From contig CAZPDP010000008.1 of assembly GCA_964585385.1 (NCBI GenBank), forward strand, positions 1 to 64,000: a stretch of DNA of 64,000 bases, read 5' to 3'. Both the position numbers and the translations under genes were made by a program. How positions within the stretch are numbered: position 1 is the first letter of the stretch; every line of letters begins with the position of its first letter. The notes under the pieces are model-generated. The model ran no database searches and had not been told where the DNA came from. It worked only from the letters and a program-made list of their open reading frames with translations. This document shows positions 6,859-16,000 of this stretch, one piece after another. This DNA comes from JAGXLC01 sp964585385. Lineage in GTDB: Bacteria; Bacteroidota; Bacteroidia; Bacteroidales; UBA12077.

Positions 6859-9417
6859 TTATATGGAAGCCCAGGTAATTATACCCGGAATAGTGTCCTT
6901 CCACATCTTATCTTTAGGCACAGCTCTTACTGTAAAACCGTATCTTCCTGAATGTTCACAGTTGATAGTAGCTGAGTAAAGGAAATTGCCATTTCCTTTG
7001 TCCTCTTCAAGCTTCATCTTTTCAATGTTGGAATTTTCTATGGTGTTGTGTGCTCCAACCGGGCCATAGAAGACCTCAACATCGACAAATTCTTTATTGA
7101 TATCGTCAAGATACACATTGGCTGTAACATTCAGCTTTTCATCAACTCTTAGTGAGTTCAGATCTTTATCTGCAACAGGCGGGTCAATTTTTATTTTGTG
7201 CCAGTTGTTTTTCAGATCGATTAATGTTTTTGTATTTTTTCTGCAGGCTTCAAAATCGTTCTGTGATAATTCCTCGTAACTTTTAAAGGCAGGAATGTAA
7301 GTAAGATCCCTGTATTCTTTCACCATACGGTAGCTGGAAAAGTAGTTTAGTACGGATTTGATAGATTCTTTCATTATGTTAATCCACTTTTCCGGTATCT
7401 GACCGTTTTTAGTCTGATAGTAGAGCGGAATAATTTCGTCTTCAAGTATGTGGTAGAGATTTTGTGCTTCTTTGTGGTCCTGGTAATCCAGGTCCTGGTA
7501 GGTTTCTCCTTTTCCTATGGCCCAGCCGTTTTCTCCATTGTATGCTTCATCCCACCAACCATCAAGTACACTGCAATTGATAACACCATTTAAAGCAGCT
7601 TTCATTCCTGATGTACCGCTTGCTTCCCTGGGGCGTCGAGGATTGTTAAGCCATACATCCACCCCCTGAACAAGCCGTTCAGCAATGAACATATCGTAAT
7701 CTTCAAGAAAGACAATCCGCTTGCTTAACTGCTCGTCTTTGGTCAAATTGTAGATTTCTTTAATCAATTCCTTGCCTGTGTTGTCCTGGGGGTGGGCTTT
7801 ACCTGCGAAAATAAACTGAACCGGATAGTCCTCGTTTGTAATGAGTTTTTTAAAGCGCTCCATGTCACGCAGGATGAGGGTAGCTCTTTTATAGGAAGCG
7901 AATCTCCTGGCAAAACCAATGGTCAGTGTATCATTTTCCAGGATATTCTCAGCTCTTTCGATTTCGTTATTGGGTGCATTTTTTGCTATCAGTGCATTTT
8001 TTTGTCTTTTCCGGATGGTTGCTATAAGGCGCGAACGGGCTGTCAGATGAGCCTGCCAGAGCTCTTCCGGCAGGATACTGTCCAGGCTTTTCAAATCGCT
8101 GGATGTAATTGTGTTTTTTCCCCATCCACTGCCTATATATCGTTCAATTAGTCTGTCGATTGCCTCTGAAGCCCATGTTGATAAGTGGACACCATTTGTT
8201 ATATGACTGATAGGTATTTCATTTTTTGAATGGTTAGGCCAAAGATGTTTCCACATTTCCCTTGAAACTTCTCCGTGAAGCTTACTCACTCCATTGGAAT
8301 GCGCTGCTGTTTTCAAACCGAGCACTGTCATGGAAAGTTCAGTCTGGTTATCTACTCTGTCATCAGGTTCTGGTAATTGTGCAAGTTTGAATACATCTTC
8401 AGGATTTATTGCGTAGTCTTTCATAACTGTTTCCAGGTGTTCTTTCAACAGGTTAATTTTGAAAGATTCATGCCCTGCGGGAACAGGTGTATGGGTGGTA
8501 AAAACTTTAGTTCTTGCAGTAATCTCAAGAGCTTCCTCCATACTCATCTTTTTTTCCTGCATAAAATAATTGAGTCTGGCAATATTCAGGAAGGCAGCGT
8601 GACCTTCATTTATATGGCAGGTTCTGGGTTCGTAGCCCATTTTTTGAAGAGCCTGGAAACCTCCAATACCCAAAAGAAGCTCCTGCCGTAACCTGTTTTT
8701 CCGATCGCCTCCGTAAAGCTGTGCAGTAACTTCCTGGTGCTCGGTTTTGTTTTCGGGTATGTTGGTGTCCAGAAGGAAGAGCTTAGTTTTTCCAACTTTG
8801 ACAAGCCATACAATCGCCTGGAGCTTCCCGTCGGGAAATTCCAGTTCAACTACAATATCGTTGCCTTGATCATCTTTTGCTCTTTTCATCGGCATGTACT
8901 GTAACATGTTGGCCGGATAATCTTCTTCCTGCCAGCCTTCATTATTCAAATGCTGCCGGAAGTAGCCCTCCCTGTAAAAAAGTCCAATCCCGGTCAGACA
9001 TAAGTCCAGGTCGGAAGCAGTTTTTAGATGGTCTCCTGCCAGGATACCCAGTCCGCCTGAATATATTCTGAGGCTTTCGTGCAATCCGTATTCCAGGGAA
9101 AAATAGGCTATACATTCGCCATTGGTTGCTTTTTTTGTATCGCTCCAGATTTCTTCCTTAAATTCATTCTTTACTTCAGCAAGATGGTTGAGGAATCCTT
9201 CGTCTTCTGTTAACTCTTCCAGCCTTTCCTGCGAAATCATCGACAAAAGCATGATGGGGTTCCTTTCACATTCATACCACAAATTGGGATCAAGCCTTCT
9301 GAAAAGATTTTTGGCATTCGGCTTCCACGTCCACCATAAATTGTACGCCAGCGTTTCAAGAAACTGAATTTTTTCAGGAGTTTTAGGAGCAACGTTAAAT
9401 ATTCTTAATCTGTTCAT
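6859..9417 (-). CDS. glgP: Alpha-glucan phosphorylase (GlgP, short type)
   Basis: This PLP enzyme releases glucose 1-phosphate from the non-reducing ends of glycogen or maltodextrin. The 852-residue protein starts with a DUF3417-type N-terminal domain (AYNLWWTWKPN, about 27-38), as in the Thermotoga-type phosphorylases (TIGR02094). The PLP-binding site is clear: EASGTSGMKAALNG with Lys606, followed by DGWWDEAYNGENGWAIG. After the catalytic domain comes about 130 residues of beta-rich tail. The start is the ATG that begins the conserved MNRLRIFNVAP segment. It is divergent from the GH77 gene across 191 bp and lies upstream of glgA on the same strand with a hairpin between them. Confidence 0.95.
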   Translation of the reverse strand: MNRLRIFNVAPKTPEKIQFLETLAYNLWWTWKPNAKNLFRRLDPNLWYECERNPIMLLSMISQERLEELTEDEGFLNHLAEVKNEFKEEIWSDTKKATNGECIAYFSLEYGLHESLRIYSGGLGILAGDHLKTASDLDLCLTGIGLFYREGYFRQHLNNEGWQEEDYPANMLQYMPMKRAKDDQGNDIVVELEFPDGKLQAIVWLVKVGKTKLFLLDTNIPENKTEHQEVTAQLYGGDRKNRLRQELLLGIGGFQALQKMGYEPRTCHINEGHAAFLNIARLNYFMQEKKMSMEEALEITARTKVFTTHTPVPAGHESFKINLLKEHLETVMKDYAINPEDVFKLAQLPEPDDRVDNQTELSMTVLGLKTAAHSNGVSKLHGEVSREMWKHLWPNHSKNEIPISHITNGVHLSTWASEAIDRLIERYIGSGWGKNTITSSDLKSLDSILPEELWQAHLTARSRLIATIRKRQKNALIAKNAPNNEIERAENILENDTLTIGFARRFASYKRATLILRDMERFKKLITNEDYPVQFIFAGKAHPQDNTGKELIKEIYNLTKDEQLSKRIVFLEDYDMFIAERLVQGVDVWLNNPRRPREASGTSGMKAALNGVINCSVLDGWWDEAYNGENGWAIGKGETYQDLDYQDHKEAQNLYHILEDEIIPLYYQTKNGQIPEKWINIMKESIKSVLNYFSSYRMVKEYRDLTYIPAFKSYEELSQNDFEACRKNTKTLIDLKNNWHKIKIDPPVADKDLNSLRVDEKLNVTANVYLDDINKEFVDVEVFYGPVGAHNTIENSNIEKMKLEEDKGNGNFLYSATINCEHSGRYGFTVRAVPKDKMWKDTIPGIITWASI

Positions 9418-9608
9418 ATCTAGAAAGTTTTGTAAACTTATTACTTGTCTAATTTAAATGTTTTGTGCGATAAAATCGATATTATCTCGTACTATTTTTC
9501 TGTGAATTTAATACCGTTTCTTTCTTAAGATATTTCTTGAATATAGTTGTTTTGGAACAGAATTTTTTTGAAATTTAGATATTATTTACAATCCAATTTA
9601 ACAGAATC

Positions 9609-12356
9609 ATGAATATAAGACTGCGACTTGAATATTTTACACATTGGGGACAAAAACTAAAGGTTTGTGGTTCAATTCCAGCACTTGGCAATATGAATGA
9701 GGAGAGTGCAACAGATATGGTGCCGGTTGATCCTGAAAAGGGGATCTGGGAAGCAGAGATTCAATCCGAAGGAGATGTCTCCGAACTGAATTACCGTTAT
9801 TTCGTTGAGGACGAAAATCTCAGCATAAAAATCTATGAGTGCGATGACAGAACCCTGGTTTTGAATAATCAATTTCATTCAATGGAAATCCATGACCAAT
9901 GGAGACCACAGTCTGATCCTGGAAACGCTCTTTTTACATCGGCTTTTACCCGCTCTCTTTTAAAGCCTGATACCTTTTGGAAAAATAAGATGCTTTCATA
10001 TAATACTTTAAAAAGGAATGAATGGCAGATACGGTTTCAAATATATGCGGCCAGGGTGGACCATGGTCACAGGGTGGGAATTACAGGGAATTGTAAGACT
10101 CTTGGAAACTGGGATCCGAATAAAGGTGTTTTATTGTCTAATGAACATTTTCCATTATGGATGAGCGAAATACGCTTCAAAAAATCAGATTTTCCCCTGG
10201 AATATAAATATTTTATATATGATACAAAGAAGAAGAAACTTCAATTCTTTGAAGAGGGCTACAATCGTAGTATTGAAAAATTAGGTTCAAAAGACCGAAA
10301 AACTCTTCCTGTTATTGGAGATGAACAATTCTTATTCCCTTCTGGTCACTGGAAAGGAGCAGGTTTAGCCATTCCGGTTTTTTCACTCAGAAGGGAGGAT
10401 GGCTATGGAGTAGGGGAGTTCACTGATTTGAAACTGCTGGTTGACTGGGCTAAAAAGACGGGGCTAAAGGTAATTCAGATATTGCCAGTAAATGATACAG
10501 TAGCCACCCACACCTGGACGGATTCATACCCTTACGCAGCTATATCGGTTTTTGCCCTCCATCCAATCTATGCTAATATTGAAGAGATGGGTAGTTTAAA
10601 ATCGGCAACTGCTAATCGAATTGTAAAGGAACGAGGGAAATCTTTGAATCAAAACCGTAAAGTTGACTATGAAGGAGTGATGCAGCTTAAGTCACGCTAC
10701 TTTAAAAACCTATATGACGAACAAAAAGAGGAATTTTTCAAGGATTCTGACTTTCAGGAATTTTTTGAAAAGAATGAGTATTGGTTGAAACCCTATGCTG
10801 CATTCTCCTATTTGCGCGATTTATTCAATACGCCCAATTTTAACAAATGGGGCAAATATAAAGAGTGTGCAAAAGAGATCGTTGATGACATCACATCACC
10901 AGAAAGTGAGCACTATGATGATATTGCTGTTCATTACTTTATTCAGTATCATCTTCACAGACAACTGACCGATGCAGCCGAATATGCAAGAAAAAACAAG
11001 GTAATCCTGAAAGGTGATATTCCGATTGGAATTTATCGCAATAGTGTTGATGCCTGGGTACAACCTGAACTTTATAATCTGAATAAACAGGCCGGGGCTC
11101 CACCGGATGATTTTTCAGAGAAAGGACAAAACTGGGGTTTCCCAACTTATAACTGGACAGAGATGGCTAAAGACGGATACCAGTGGTGGAAAGACAGGCT
11201 CCAGAAGATGTCTGAATATTTCGATGCGTTCAGAATAGACCATATCCTGGGCTTTTTTCGTATCTGGGAGATACCTTATGATTCGATCGAGGGAATTATG
11301 GGGTATTTTAATCCCTCTATTGCCTTTGACGAAGAAGAACTGGGAAACCGGGGTATCCGTATGGATTACGACAGGCTTTGCAAACCTTACATAAGGGAGC
11401 ATTTTCTTCATGAGAGATTTGGGGACCTGACACAATACGCGAAAGACACTTTCCTTCAGGAATATTACCCCGGTTGTTATCATCTGAAACCCGAATTCGA
11501 TACCCAAAGAAAGATTGCTGACCACCTTGCTGATGAACCTTCCGACTCCAATGCAGACCGAATGTTTAAAGAAAGGCTCAAACATGGACTTTTCAGTTTG
11601 GTTGCAGAGATTATTTTTCTGGAAAATCCTTATGGAGATAAAAAATCGTATTTTCCCCGGAGTACACTTCATTATACCAATTCTTTCAGAGAACTGGATG
11701 ACGACCAGAAGAACCGAATTCATGATCTGTACCTGGATTATTTCTATAAACGCAACGAAGACTTTTGGCGGCAACAGGCGCTGATTAAACTTCCAGCCAT
11801 CAAAAAATCCACTGACATGTTGATTTGTGGCGAGGATTTGGGTATGGTTCCTCATGTTGTTCCTGATGTAATGAACGATTTGGGAATATTAAGCCTGGAA
11901 ATCCAAAGAATGCCAAAAAACCCGAAGATTGAATTTAATCACCCCGCAGCTTACCCCTACTTGTCGGTAGCCACTCCATCAAGTCATGATATGTCAACTA
12001 TAAGAGGATGGTGGGAAAGCGATCCGGCCATGGCCCAACGATTCTACAACTACATTCTGGGTAACCGGGGCAACTCGCCATTTTTTTGTGACCCCTGGCT
12101 GGTGGAACAAATTCTTGACCAGCATTTTTACGCACCCAGTATGCTCACTATCTTTCCTCTGCAAGACCTGCTTGCAATAGATGCTGAGTTACGCTATACA
12201 GATACCAGGGAAGAGCGAATCAATATTCCTGCTAATCCTCAGCACTACTGGAGGTATAGAATGCATTTATCTGTTGAGGAACTGATGCAGGAAAAAGATT
12301 TTAACCGTCGTATTTTCTCTAAAGTAAAGGACTCGGGTCGCTTGGATGCTTATTAA
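9609..12356 (+). CDS. malQ: 4-alpha-glucanotransferase, DPE2-like GH77
   Basis: It moves glucosyl or maltosyl units between alpha-1,4-glucans (disproportionation). At 915 residues it is far longer than a plain amylomaltase. Two starch-binding CBM20-like domains come first (about 1-105 and 135-235, each with a G-N-W/M-type core such as GITGNCKTLGNWDP), then the GH77 barrel. Catalytic residues are in place: nucleophile Asp544 (DAFRIDH), acid/base Glu742 (CGEDLG) and Asp794 (SSHDMSTIRGWW). This layout is that of plant cytosolic DPE2 and its bacterial relatives, which act on maltose with a branched glucan acceptor. That role fits the GH65, GlgP and transporter genes nearby. It is transcribed alone on the + strand. 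Confidence 0.93.
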   Translation: MNIRLRLEYFTHWGQKLKVCGSIPALGNMNEESATDMVPVDPEKGIWEAEIQSEGDVSELNYRYFVEDENLSIKIYECDDRTLVLNNQFHSMEIHDQWRPQSDPGNALFTSAFTRSLLKPDTFWKNKMLSYNTLKRNEWQIRFQIYAARVDHGHRVGITGNCKTLGNWDPNKGVLLSNEHFPLWMSEIRFKKSDFPLEYKYFIYDTKKKKLQFFEEGYNRSIEKLGSKDRKTLPVIGDEQFLFPSGHWKGAGLAIPVFSLRREDGYGVGEFTDLKLLVDWAKKTGLKVIQILPVNDTVATHTWTDSYPYAAISVFALHPIYANIEEMGSLKSATANRIVKERGKSLNQNRKVDYEGVMQLKSRYFKNLYDEQKEEFFKDSDFQEFFEKNEYWLKPYAAFSYLRDLFNTPNFNKWGKYKECAKEIVDDITSPESEHYDDIAVHYFIQYHLHRQLTDAAEYARKNKVILKGDIPIGIYRNSVDAWVQPELYNLNKQAGAPPDDFSEKGQNWGFPTYNWTEMAKDGYQWWKDRLQKMSEYFDAFRIDHILGFFRIWEIPYDSIEGIMGYFNPSIAFDEEELGNRGIRMDYDRLCKPYIREHFLHERFGDLTQYAKDTFLQEYYPGCYHLKPEFDTQRKIADHLADEPSDSNADRMFKERLKHGLFSLVAEIIFLENPYGDKKSYFPRSTLHYTNSFRELDDDQKNRIHDLYLDYFYKRNEDFWRQQALIKLPAIKKSTDMLICGEDLGMVPHVVPDVMNDLGILSLEIQRMPKNPKIEFNHPAAYPYLSVATPSSHDMSTIRGWWESDPAMAQRFYNYILGNRGNSPFFCDPWLVEQILDQHFYAPSMLTIFPLQDLLAIDAELRYTDTREERINIPANPQHYWRYRMHLSVEELMQEKDFNRRIFSKVKDSGRLDAY

Positions 12357-12407
12357 TAAAAAACCGGATTGTTGTGTGGCGATAACTAATACGCCATTGC
12401 AATCCGG
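12355..12407 (-). terminator. Terminator of the CBM48 gene, between convergent genes
   Basis: CCGGATTG (12364-12371) and CAATCCGG (12400-12407) form an 8-bp outer stem, with an inner GGCG/CGCC stem. Read on the minus strand the hairpin is followed directly by TTTTTT, so it fits termination of the small CBM48 gene. It may also slow the GH77 transcript from the other side. Confidence 0.75.
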
Positions 12408-12440
12408 GACCATGTAATTTTTCTGTGGAAAACCAATTTA

Positions 12441-12722
12441 TCAGGTTTTTACAACACTGTTTAGCGAACCCATTGGGTTAGGAACCCATTCATCGCATTC
12501 CGGGTCAACACTCCATTTTCCGTTGACAACAAATTTATACTCGTATTGTTTCTGCCGGTCTAATAGCATTGTCCCTTTGAAAAGCCCTTCACCGTTCTTA
12601 TCAGTTAACTTCTTTTTGGGTTCCCAGTTGTTAAAATCTCCAGCTACATAAACTTCGCTACCTGGTTCTGCTTTCACCTGAAAAGTCACTCTCTTCTTTG
12701 TTTTTGTTGCAGTTTTGCTCAT
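12441..12722 (-). CDS. Stand-alone CBM48 (AMPK-type glycogen-binding) protein
   Basis: The 93-residue protein is almost entirely one CBM48/E-set domain: FQVKAEPGSEVYVAGDFNNW (17-36), then the KLTDKNGEGLFKGTM strand and YEYKFVVNGKWSVDPEC, which is the AMPK-beta type glycogen-binding signature. There is no signal peptide and no catalytic domain. It probably binds glycogen in the cytoplasm and could tether or tune glycogen enzymes; that is inference. It has an unusually good Shine-Dalgarno sequence for this genome, AAGGAGGGG at 12730-12738 with a 7-base spacer, and its own terminator, suggesting abundant independent expression. Confidence 0.9.
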   Translation of the reverse strand: MSKTATKTKKRVTFQVKAEPGSEVYVAGDFNNWEPKKKLTDKNGEGLFKGTMLLDRQKQYEYKFVVNGKWSVDPECDEWVPNPMGSLNSVVKT

Positions 12723-12729
12723 AAGATAT

Positions 12730-12738
12730 CCCCTCCTT
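12730..12738 (-). promoter_or_regulatory. Strong Shine-Dalgarno site of the CBM48 gene
   Basis: The minus strand reads AAGGAGGGG, 7 bases before the ATG. Most genes in this window have no such site. Confidence 0.8.
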
Positions 12739-12808
12739 TTTAGAGATTTTTTATTAAAGATATGATTAATGAAATTAACGCAAGTTATAAAATAAATTGT
12801 ATATAAAT

Positions 12809-12816
12809 CAAAAATA
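12809..12816 (-). promoter_or_regulatory. Possible -7 box for the CBM48 gene
   Basis: The minus strand reads TATTTTTG, matching TAnnTTTG, about 87 bases before the start. No clear -33 element is seen. Confidence 0.33.
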
Positions 12817-12853
12817 CTTTCGGTTAAAATACAGAATGTTATAGATAGATTAT

Positions 12854-12993
12854 ATTATTCCTAAGTTGAGCGGTTTGAACAGCCTGTCCCTTATACGGTG
12901 TGTCGGGAAGGTGAAAACCTTACAATTTTTTTGTCCCCGACACTTCGTTTACGGGGCAGGCAGAGACCGAAAATCGCTCAATTTGGGTTATTG
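12854..12993 (+). repeat. MITE-like dispersed repeat, copy A
   Basis: This 140-base element fills much of the 303-base spacer between the CBM48 gene and the debranching gene. Its ends are imperfect inverted repeats (CCTAAGTTGAGCG at 12860-12872 against CGCTCAATTTGGG at 12975-12987). Inside is a hairpin, GTGTCGGG at 12899-12906 with CCCGACAC at 12935-12942, enclosing a smaller AAGGTgaAAACCTT hairpin. A second copy lies in reverse orientation at 59364-59590. No coding capacity. The rest of the spacer shows only the CBM48 leader. Confidence 0.85.
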
Positions 12994-13025
12994 TTAGGTT
13001 AAACTGAATGAGAATAATCAACACC

Positions 13026-16000
13026 CTATTCTAGCATTCCCAGTTTATCTGCTACTCTGTATAACTCTGTAATGCCCCATGCCTGTGCATAACAACCCTT
13101 TTGCCTGTGGGGATAATTTCCATCCAGTATTTCAGGGATTTGATTGATGCATCCTTCATTCAGTAATTTAATGGATGTGGAAAGGATGTCCCGGGCTTTT
13201 TGAAGCGCTTTTTCTTTGTAAGTTTGAGTTAGGGCCTCGCAGTAGCTGGGGAAGGGCCATGTCCAGGCAGTACCATTGTGATAAGCGGGTTTCCTGGATG
13301 TGTCTTCATCTCCTGTGTATTCTCCACGATAGGGATGTCCCGGGTTGTTTAAAAGTTTGTCTCCCTGAAATACAGGAAGCTTATATTTTGTATGCCTGTC
13401 TGCCAGTGTTCTTATAGCACCGGGAATAAGGAGCTCCTCGCAAACAGATAAGATTTCCCCGCACAGGGTGGTGTCGGATACTGCAAGGAAGGTAATAGCA
13501 AACAGTTGATTAGGACGTATGTGATCGTCTTTTTCAGCTTCCCAGGCAGGTTGGAATCCTTTGGTATGCAGACAATCTGAAAGATAGGTCTCAATCCCGC
13601 TAATGGACGAGTGAGCCTCTTTTTCGACCAAAAAATATTGAGGAATCGAATGTTTTATTTGTGTCGCTAATTTTTTCCATTGGTTTTCCTCCGGGAAAAT
13701 TTTACTGAGCAGGTTAATTGCATGATACCATAATGCCTGGATTTCTATTGGGTACCCTTCCCGGGGGGTTCCTGCCGGGTAGTTGGTATCCATCCAGGTG
13801 AAATGAGTAGGACTAAAAACTAATCCCGATTCCTTATCCATTTTGATGCCGTTTGGGGTCCCGTTGATATAATGGCTGGCGATGGATTTCAGAACCTCTT
13901 TCAGACTTCTCCCGTTGCAATCGGTTTCCAGAAATGATATTCCCTCTTTCTCTATAATATCATGTACTGCAGCAAAAAGCCATAGCGGAGCATCTGAAGT
14001 GTCCCGGTTAGAAGTGTCTTTTCCACGGATAATGTTTGGTAACGTGCCTTTTTTCTCATAAGAGGCAAATTCTTTAATAATACTTTTGGATTCATTAATA
14101 TATCCTGAAGCTATGATGCCCCTCAGACATATCAAAGTGTCTCGTCCCCAGTCTAAAAACCATGGATAACCAGCAATTACCGTTTTATTGGAATTTCTGT
14201 TGACAATGAACTCTCTTAAAGAATTTTTCAGCACTTTTCTAATATCCTGGATTTCGGGCAATGCTTTGATATCTGATTCTAAGGTAAAGGGTTTATCGCC
14301 GGGTGCATCTTCTTTCCTGAGTCTGATACTGGCATAAATTATAGCTTCCTCATTGGCTTTGAGCAATATCTTAAAATAACCTGGACTAAAGAGATCACTG
14401 TCTCCGTCCATTCCCCTCTCTTTTTCAACAGGTCTGGCAATCATGTATTGCCATTCGTCTTCCCTTATGAAAGTTCCATTGGTAATTCCAACTCTCAGGG
14501 ATTTATCATTATCCTGAAAGATGAAATCCTGCTTTCTGTGCTTTATGTTTTTCGGCCATTTTTCTTCCGGGCCTTTAAATGCCTTCGTAAGTTCATGGTA
14601 GTTTCGACTTTCAATATCCGGTCTGAGTATAATCTTTACTTCCTGGTCAGAAGGGGGTAGGGGAAGTTCCTTGTTTATAAGTCTTTTCACCTTCAGGGTA
14701 AGCATATTGCCATGCTCATCAAACTTAAAAGTTAGGGTAAGGGGAATAAGATATCCTCCACCTGCCGGCATTTCAAAGTAGTATTCTGTTGTGTTCCTGT
14801 AATGTTCAAATAACCGTTGGTATTCTGTAATAATTTCCCTTGAGAACCCTTTGTAAACAGACCATCCTCTGAAACGCGAAAGCATGATGTGTTTGTCTTC
14901 GGGGAGTTCCGGGTTGAGATTAGCTGCAATTAACGCATCGTATTTGCTTTGCAGGGATGAAAAATATCCCCTGACCAGGGAATAGCCACTTCGGTTATTG
15001 ACTGACAGGGCGCTTAAATTTTGGTCCTCCTTTATTTCATCTGAATTGAATTCATTTTTATTGTCGAAGAGAGCATCCTGGGCGGCAATTAATAGTTTGC
15101 CGCAATCCTTTTGTATTCCATTGTTTTGGAAGATATCGATATGAATTGTAATTTCCTGATCTTTATTTTTTAAGATCCCCGGATGAAACAAAGAGACAAA
15201 CAGGTTTTCTTTCAGGAAAAATCCTTCACCGGTATCTATTGTTTTTGACCTGTTTTTTACGTGGTACCTGAAATGATGAGGAACCTGGATAATCACCGGA
15301 GTATTTCGCGGAACAACTACCTGTCTTTTGATATCCATGGGATAGGTCCATTTAATCACCGGTGGTCTGGAATTAAAGTTGGAATAAAAGAAAGTGTAGG
15401 GAGATTCTTTAAATTCTTTTACTTTTTCTTCAATAAATTTTTGGGTTAACTCTTCATTTTTGCTTTTAAATAGTTTGATCAACTGCAGTCTGAGAAGCCG
15501 TTCTGCTTTTATTGAATGGGCTGAATGGTTAATATCTTCAGAATTCAACTCCTTGAGAAAGTTTTTATTTCCGGAAAATGCCAGTATTTGATAAGCCTCC
15601 AATTCAATTTTATAATCATTACCATTGTCAATAAAGGGAATGTTTTCTCCTGATAAAATATCCGTATTGGATTCTTTAAAAGGCATAGCCATATTTTTTT
15701 CCAGATAAACTGCATTTTTCTGATTATGCAGGTTAGCAATTACAGCCAGTTTTTCATCACTTTCATCCACTTCTCTCAGGTAGGCAATGCTATTGTTCTG
15801 GCTTGTATGCATTTTGGTTAATTTGCTTTTGTGATGAAAGACGGGGTTTTTCTTAAGAATTGTATTCAGGAGTTTAATGTATTCCACCTGGTTTTCCTTA
15901 TTGCCCCAATTCATGGAAGTGAGTCTGTGCACATCAATTTTTTCGTCCGCAAACCATTCTACGCCGCATGTTGCGGCAAATGTACCTGTATCGGAAAGTA

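Noticed and set aside
11115..11855. Open frame of 246 codons on the minus strand inside the GH77 gene
   Set aside because: It lies wholly antisense to a coding region with clear catalytic motifs and its translation matches no family; it is a shadow frame.
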